Shown here: in pieces, positions 59,041 to 64,000 of the stretch
Layout of the letters: each line of letters begins with the position of its first letter
Position numbering within the stretch: the stretch's first letter is position 1
Assembly (NCBI GenBank): GCA_963969365.1
Contig: OZ017760.1
Span: forward strand, 620,001 to 684,000
DNA: 64,000 nt
Direction of reading: 5' to 3'
Source: Asterochloris sp. CNOR1
Lineage: Eukaryota; Chlorophyta; Trebouxiophyceae; Trebouxiales; Trebouxiaceae
Made by a program: the position numbers and the translations under genes
The notes under the pieces: model-generated
What the model was told of the DNA's origin: nothing
What the model saw: only the letters and a program-made list of their open reading frames with translations
The model's database searches: none

Positions 59041-61336
59041 ATGCCAGGCCCTAAGCAGGGCATGCCCGTTGTTCTTGCTGGCCCTCCGGCATCTCAGGCG
59101 AGGCACCACCACAAGACGGTTGGTCCTGCGCAGGGCGCACCTGCTGACCCTGCGACAACTCAGAGCAGGCAGCGACATAGGCCACATGGCACTGCTGCAG
59201 TGCTGCCAGGCACGGGTGCTGGCCGTGCTGCCGCTGCTGGCCGCTGCGAAAGGGAGCGTGGGGGCAGGCTGTGCAGCGATGCTGGCCCCTCCAGTGCTGC
59301 TGTGGCCACCAGCCAGCAGCAGGAACGAGGGGCCAGGGTGGCTGGCAGCATACCTGCTGCAGCTATTTCTGGTGCTGGCAGCCCTGCTGACCAGGACATG
59401 AGGAACAGGGTTGGGCTGTTCCGCGGTGCATCTGGCCGAACGGAGAACAGGGCAGCCAGGCTGGCCCCCAACGGCCTTGCCCCTGCTGCCGCCATGGCCA
59501 TGGCCAGCCCGCCGCCCAGCAAGGACCCCACCTCTGCAGCCCCTGCTGCTGCTGGAACAAGCCAATTGCCCACTGCCGCAGCCAGGCTGCATGGTGACGG
59601 CAGTGCACAGCCTGCAGCTGCCCCCGTCACGCCGGGGCAGAGCGCGAAGAGGCCTCTTCAGCAGCTGCTGGTGTCCCCGCGGAGACGCATGTCAGTGAAA
59701 GACAGGGCAAACCAGCTGAGGCGGCAGGGTTCGGATCCTGAAGCTGGGCAGGAGGCAGCTGCAGCTGCCGCCCTGCAGGCTGCAGCAGAGGCTGCTGGTC
59801 TCAGGTAGGCCATTGCCCCTGTCTTGCTCATGTGCATGAGGCAGCTGCCGGCCTGCTGGCTGCAGCACTCAGTGTTAATATTGGATGTCTCTGGGTCACT
59901 AGTTTGTGTCTGCTGGCCTGCAGGCTGCAGCACATACTCCTGGCATAAGACATGTTCATGGACACCCGCCTGGTCTCTGCGTGAAGGCAGCTGCTTTACT
60001 GCAGGCTGCAGCACATGGTGCTAGCATGGGGGCATGCTTGGGCATGGGCTGCTGTCTATGCATGATGGCAGCTGCTTGGCAGCAGGCTGCAGCAAGCGCT
60101 GCTGGCATGGCCCTGACTTGTGAAACTTGCATCAAATGTGAATTTGCATGCCGCCCCCATGAGCCTGATGTATACTGAAACCCTGCTGCCAAGCCCTGAC
60201 ATGCCCGCTTGCTCTACGTGCAGACCTCCAGCAACAGGCCCATCAGCACAGTCAGGGCGGCCAGATGCAGGCAACGCAGCAGCTGCCCGCACAGCTGCCA
60301 CCACTCCCGCACATACAGCTGCTCAGGCCCCAGCTGTAGCAGCCCCTGCAGAAGCCACGCCTGCAGCAGCCACGCCTGCGCGGCCAAGGCCGTCCAAGCG
60401 CAAAGCCCCATCTCTCGATGCCAGGCCAGCAACGCAGCAAGAGCCCAACTTGCTATCCACCAGCCCAGCTTCTACAAGCACCATGCCTGCCAGGTGCGCC
60501 TGTCTCACTTGAAGATGTTTGTGCATGCTGTGACTGATGCTGTCCGCCTTTTGCGTACTTCAGATTGCTGCAGGGAGCCCGATTGTGCTGTGCCTCCGTT
60601 GCACCCTGCATGGCCCCAGGCCTTAGAGGCAGGGCAGGCAATTTGGGATAGCTTCCAGGTGCCTGGTGCTCATTGCAGCTCTCCTCAGTGTCCTGCCTGT
60701 AGGACTCCATCTGTCACCCCGGCTGTGGCTGCTGCAGCAAAGTGTGTCAAGCAGCCAGCCCAAAGGTGTGGTACAATGGCCCCTGCTGGGTCTCACAACC
60801 TCCCCTGCTGTGCATGCAGGACTCCATGCGCAGCAGATGCTGCCTCTGAGCAGGCCCCAGCTGTAGAGCAGGACGCCCTGCCTAGGACCAGGCAGAAGCG
60901 TGGACATGTCGGCACCCCGGCAGTGGAGTCTGGCCAGGACTCGCTGCAGTCTGGCCAGCATCTGGTCACACCGGCGACCTGGCCTGGGCTCCATGCTGCA
61001 GCCCAGGCAGGGAAGGCGTCCACCTGCCGGCCTGGCAACCCGCGGGCAGGCTCTGGCGTTGCCGTGCCAGCTCAGCAAGAACAGCAGGCTAGCAGACGAG
61101 ACAGTGCCAAGGCATCAGGCTCAGGGCGAGTGATGGCAGCTAAGTCAAAGCTGGCCACTGGCAGAGGCCTGCTCAGCAGCGGCTTGAAGGCAAGTGCACC
61201 GGCGCCAGGCACCAGAGGCACCACCACAGACGACGACTACATCGACCTCAGCAAGCTCGTAACACCTGCATCCAGGCTTTCAAGGGTTTCAGCCTCTGAC
61301 TCGGCCACAAATGATGTTGTCATTGACCTCACCTGA
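59041..61336 (+). CDS. Ala/Pro-rich nuclear-type protein with C-terminal SUMO-interaction motifs
   Basis: Three exons join cleanly: 59041-59804, 60224-60493 and 60574-61336 (TGA), 598 residues. Most of the protein is low-complexity Ala/Pro/Gln/Ser sequence with basic clusters (SPRRRMSVKDRANQLRRQ near residue 225; RPRPSKRKAPSL in exon 2), typical of disordered nuclear proteins. The last 40 residues contain DDDYIDLSKL and end in NDVVIDLT. VVIDLT preceded by acidic residues is the textbook SUMO-interacting motif; DDYIDL is a second candidate. No catalytic domain is seen. The role, perhaps binding SUMOylated chromatin or repair proteins, is inference from the motif alone. The ATG at 59041 is the first in the long open frame, but an upstream exon cannot be excluded. 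Confidence 0.7.
59776..60115. repeat. Five degenerate units of about 75 bp spanning an exon end and its intron
   Basis: Units near 59776, 59842, 59913, 59987 and 60067 share gcagctgc and ctgcaggctgcagca followed by tgctgg-like text. The first forms the Ala-rich end of exon 1 (AALQAAAEAAGLR); the others are intronic. Confidence 0.75.
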
Positions 61337-61553
61337 ACCAGCAGCCAGTAAAGCGTCCCTGTACAAAGCTCAGAGTTGCGCTTGTGAACCTTGCTTGCAT
61401 CTTTGCCTTACTGAGCCCTTTCATAAGCCTCAGCTGCCCAAGCTCAACTCCCTCCCCCAAGCTCAGCTAGTTTGTACATGTCATTGGCAGTCTCATCTTC
61501 TGTACATGGTCCCACCTGAGCCTTGCACCCCTGGAGGCTTTGTCTGGGGCCCC

Positions 61554-61558
61554 TGTAA
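61554..61558 (+). terminator. TGTAA poly(A) signal of the SIM-protein gene
   Basis: TGTAA 218 bases after the TGA at 61336. Confidence 0.55.
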
Positions 61559-61842
61559 TATCTGGGGCCCCTTTTGCCCAAGCAAGACAACTTGTGGAGA
61601 CAGCCGTTGGTCTTGATGGTTATTCACGGACCTGCTGGGTGTGTTGCCCATGATGAAGAGCTTCCCTGCATGCATTTGAGCCAGAGTTATACATAGCCTT
61701 TTCTGGTTATTCATTTCCCCAGATTTTTCAGATCCTTGAATTTCATTTGAACACATTATACAACCACCACTTGCTCAGTATCTTCAAACTGGCCAAACTC
61801 ATCTGCTGCAGTTTGCTAGCAAGCCCCTGTGACGCTTCCACT

Positions 61843-63209
61843 ATGCTTCACGGCCTGGGCATCCCTCAGGCAGCACTCATCTTCACTCTTCTGTTTGCTG
61901 CAGCAGCCTGGTGTGTCGTCCTTGGAGGGCTGGCAGCAGTCAGGCACGCTGGTCAGTAGGGGTTGCTGTTGGCATGTTGGCTGCGCACAAATGAACGCAG
62001 CACAGTTCACAGTGCTGACGTCATCTGTATCATGCATGATTGCTAAAGTTGCATGACATGGTGCTGGCATTGGGGAGCAGCTAAGCACGGCATTCCAACT
62101 TCCCTGCAGCCTGGCACTCTGTGCACATCAATACCATTGGCTGGCCCACTTACAGCCTTGGCTTTGGCTGGTTTGTCTGGGCTTGGCAGGTAAGCCCTGC
62201 TTAATGGCATGCCCTGCACATGCATGCAGCTCCTTGCACACCATCTGCTTTCTTGTCATCTGTGGAGCTTTGCCCCTAATGTCTGCCCAAGACAGAACCC
62301 TATTGCCTCAGCACAGCCAGCAACCTCACTGTGCTGTGCTCCATATGCCTGAGGGTGACATGAAGAAATCGACTGAGGCCTGCCTGGGGCAGGGCCTCAG
62401 GTTGCCCTGGCCTTTGGTGCTCAGGCAGCCCATAGACTTTGTCCAATGCACAGGATGTGGCACTGTCTGAAGGCGCTGGCACAGCAGCACTGCGGAGTAA
62501 GTCTTTAATGAACTGTGCAGAGCGCTGACATCGTGCTGACTGCAGGGCTTTGTCCATGTGGTCGTGGTGCTCCACATGGCTCAAGCAGCCACTGGCAGGC
62601 TTGCCGTGACACGTACAGCAGTGGCAGCCTTGGTCGCCACAGCGCTGGTTCTTACCATTTTTGAGACCAGGGTGAGGTTGTAGCCTTACCCTTTGAGATG
62701 TGTGTCGCAGATGATGAACTGCGTAGTGTACTTCCTCCTTGCTGCCGCTGCTGGGCAGGCAGAGGGTGCAGTTCTTGACAGGCCAATTCCAGGAAAGATG
62801 ATTGCGATGCACCCCAACACCTGCACTGTTGCAGGAGTATGATCTTCTCAAGGATAGTGGTGACAATCTGATCAATGGCATCAGCAAGCAAGCCCGCAAC
62901 GGCCTGGTACGGCCTGCTGACAGGCAGTCTAGCTCGTAGAATGCAAATTGGAGACACTTTTGGCACTGCTTTCTCTTGTAGAGCTGGCAGCTTGGTCACA
63001 TTGCCCAACACCTGTGCCTGCTGCAGATCACTGCCTTTGTTGGGTTCCTGTCTTTGGCAGTGGCCAACACAGTTCTGCTCTTTGCTGTGGGCCTGGACCA
63101 TGGCCAGGAGGCAGAGACTCACGGTTCAAAAGGAAATGGAGCCCCCAAGCCAACTGGAATGGCAGCAGCTGGTGCTGCCCCTGCTTACCATGGCAACACT
63201 GACGTGTAA
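61843..63209 (+). CDS. Small four-segment membrane protein, family not recognised
   Basis: Six exons agree in phase and give 205 residues: 61843-61951, 62110-62189, 62546-62671, 62711-62758, 62835-62906 and 63027-63209 (TAA). Hydrophobic segments lie at about residues 7-30 (AALIFTLLFAAAAWCVVLGG), 50-72 (YSLGFGWFVWAW, then FVHVVVVLHMA), 84-120 (VAALVATALVLTIF, then MMNCVVYFLLAAAAG), and 146-168 (ITAFVGFLSLAVANTVLLFA). A charged stretch (EYDLLKDSGDN) separates the last two, and a 37-residue polar tail follows. A tetraspan of MARVEL-like topology is possible, but no family signature is seen. The intron at 62759 uses a GC donor; without splicing there the frame runs to an early TGA. TGTAA overlaps the stop codon itself. 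The ATG at 61843 is the first in frame; an upstream exon is possible. Confidence 0.65.
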
Positions 63210-63474
63210 TGCAACCCTGATGGATGCCAGACAGATGGTGTTGGCACACCTTGTTGTGACTGTGCACCTCACAGCGCTGCAACAATAAGATTGTCTCTGT
63301 GTTTCTCATGCTCGTCCTCTTGCCTGAATGCCTGGTGATGCAATGTTGCACTGCCCCTTCGAGTGATTGCCATGCTGCAGGCCCGCAAAGCAGCTTTTAG
63401 ACGTGACCACTTCACTATGTTGCTGATTGCACCTGCTGAAGTGTTCATAAAGATGCCTAAGGATCCATAGTCCT

Positions 63475-63539
63475 TGTAATCTGTAAAGTTGCAGCCTCCA
63501 GCAACGCATGGAGTGTACTGCCAATGAGGAGCCCTGTAA
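63475..63539 (+). terminator. Cluster of TGTAA poly(A) signals after the membrane-protein gene
   Basis: TGTAA occurs at 63475, 63482 and 63535, about 270-330 bases after the stop, a normal chlorophyte 3' UTR length. Confidence 0.4.
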
Positions 63540-64000
63540 GCTGTGCACTGCGCTGCTCGACCAACTGAGATAGTGCACACCTTGTGTGGATTTTTGCCCG
63601 TGATCAGCAATTCAGCATAGCATTTGCAGGGTGATCTGCAGGCAGCTAAGCAATTGCTATTCCCAAGACATCCAAGCGGGGACTGCTTTCACAAAAGGCA
63701 TCAGAAACTGGCTACTGCTCATTGCCTGCTGGTCATGAGATCCTCTATGCCCAGATCAGAAGCCAAGACACACAGAGGAGCTGGACTGGGCATGGCTCAA
63801 AATGTCCAGTCTATGCGACACAGCCCCTCTGACACATCTCGCTAAATGCGCCTTCCCCGCTGCTCTTGGGGCCCCACCATCCCTACAGGACGGCTTTTGT
63901 TCGCCTCCAGGCGTATTGCTGCAGCTCCAATCCAGGCAGCAGCTGTGCAGCGTAGATGTGCCACACAGGCTGCAGATCCCTGGCCTGGCTTGGAGTCATG
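63540..64000. other. Window end without a supported gene
   Basis: A plus-strand frame at 63624-63845 and a minus-strand frame at 63269-63610 are open, but neither shows a recognisable domain or splice partner. Confidence 0.4.

Noticed and set aside
1-64000. tRNA, rRNA or riboswitch genes
   Set aside because: I found no tRNA-like cloverleaf with intact A and B boxes, and no rRNA signature by eye; this was not tested with a covariance model.

Overview
This is a eukaryotic nuclear window, not a bacterial one. Almost every gene is split into short exons with GT-AG (sometimes GC-AG) introns. Acceptors nearly always end in TGCAG, and TGTAA, the green-algal poly(A) signal, lies downstream of most stops. 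The base composition, a plant-type aldehyde oxidase and one AACAATGG start context point to a chlorophyte green alga. A trebouxiophyte such as a lichen photobiont is my guess; the sequence does not prove it. Gene models come from reading frames, splice phases and recognised motifs; no search was run.

Left part (1-39,900), housekeeping-like genes: (i) the 3' part of an aldehyde oxidase-type molybdenum hydroxylase (+, about 19 exons, entering from outside the window); (ii) a very long coiled-coil, EF-hand protein of ciliary/flagellar type (+, 9,932-32,592, over 40 exons); (iii) a convergent CorA/Mrs2-type Mg2+ channel gene (-, 32,870-39,884) whose 14 exon phases all agree and whose product carries a C-terminal EF hand.

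Middle (39,900-50,200): a divergent spacer, a TauD/TfdA-like Fe(II)/2-oxoglutarate dioxygenase gene (+) with a tandemly duplicated 3' UTR, then a sparse region with an unrecognised minus-strand gene, degenerate repeats and a perfect 23-bp hairpin.

Accessory island (50,200-58,450): a Crinkler-like gene (-; ubiquitin-like header, basic NLS, PD-(D/E)xK-like segment, HRD kinase) lies head to head with a Crypton-type tyrosine recombinase gene (+) with a GCR1_C-like tail. A third, unrecognised broken gene (-) is convergent with the recombinase. All three show frame breaks and/or in-frame TAGs, unlike the intact host genes, so this looks like a decaying mobile/effector island, or a stretch with assembly indels.

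Right part (59,041-64,000): an Ala/Pro-rich nuclear-type protein ending in two SUMO-interaction-like motifs, and a small protein with four hydrophobic segments.

A recurring theme is that introns contain degenerate tandem copies of neighbouring exons or splice jun‍ctions (at least eight cases).
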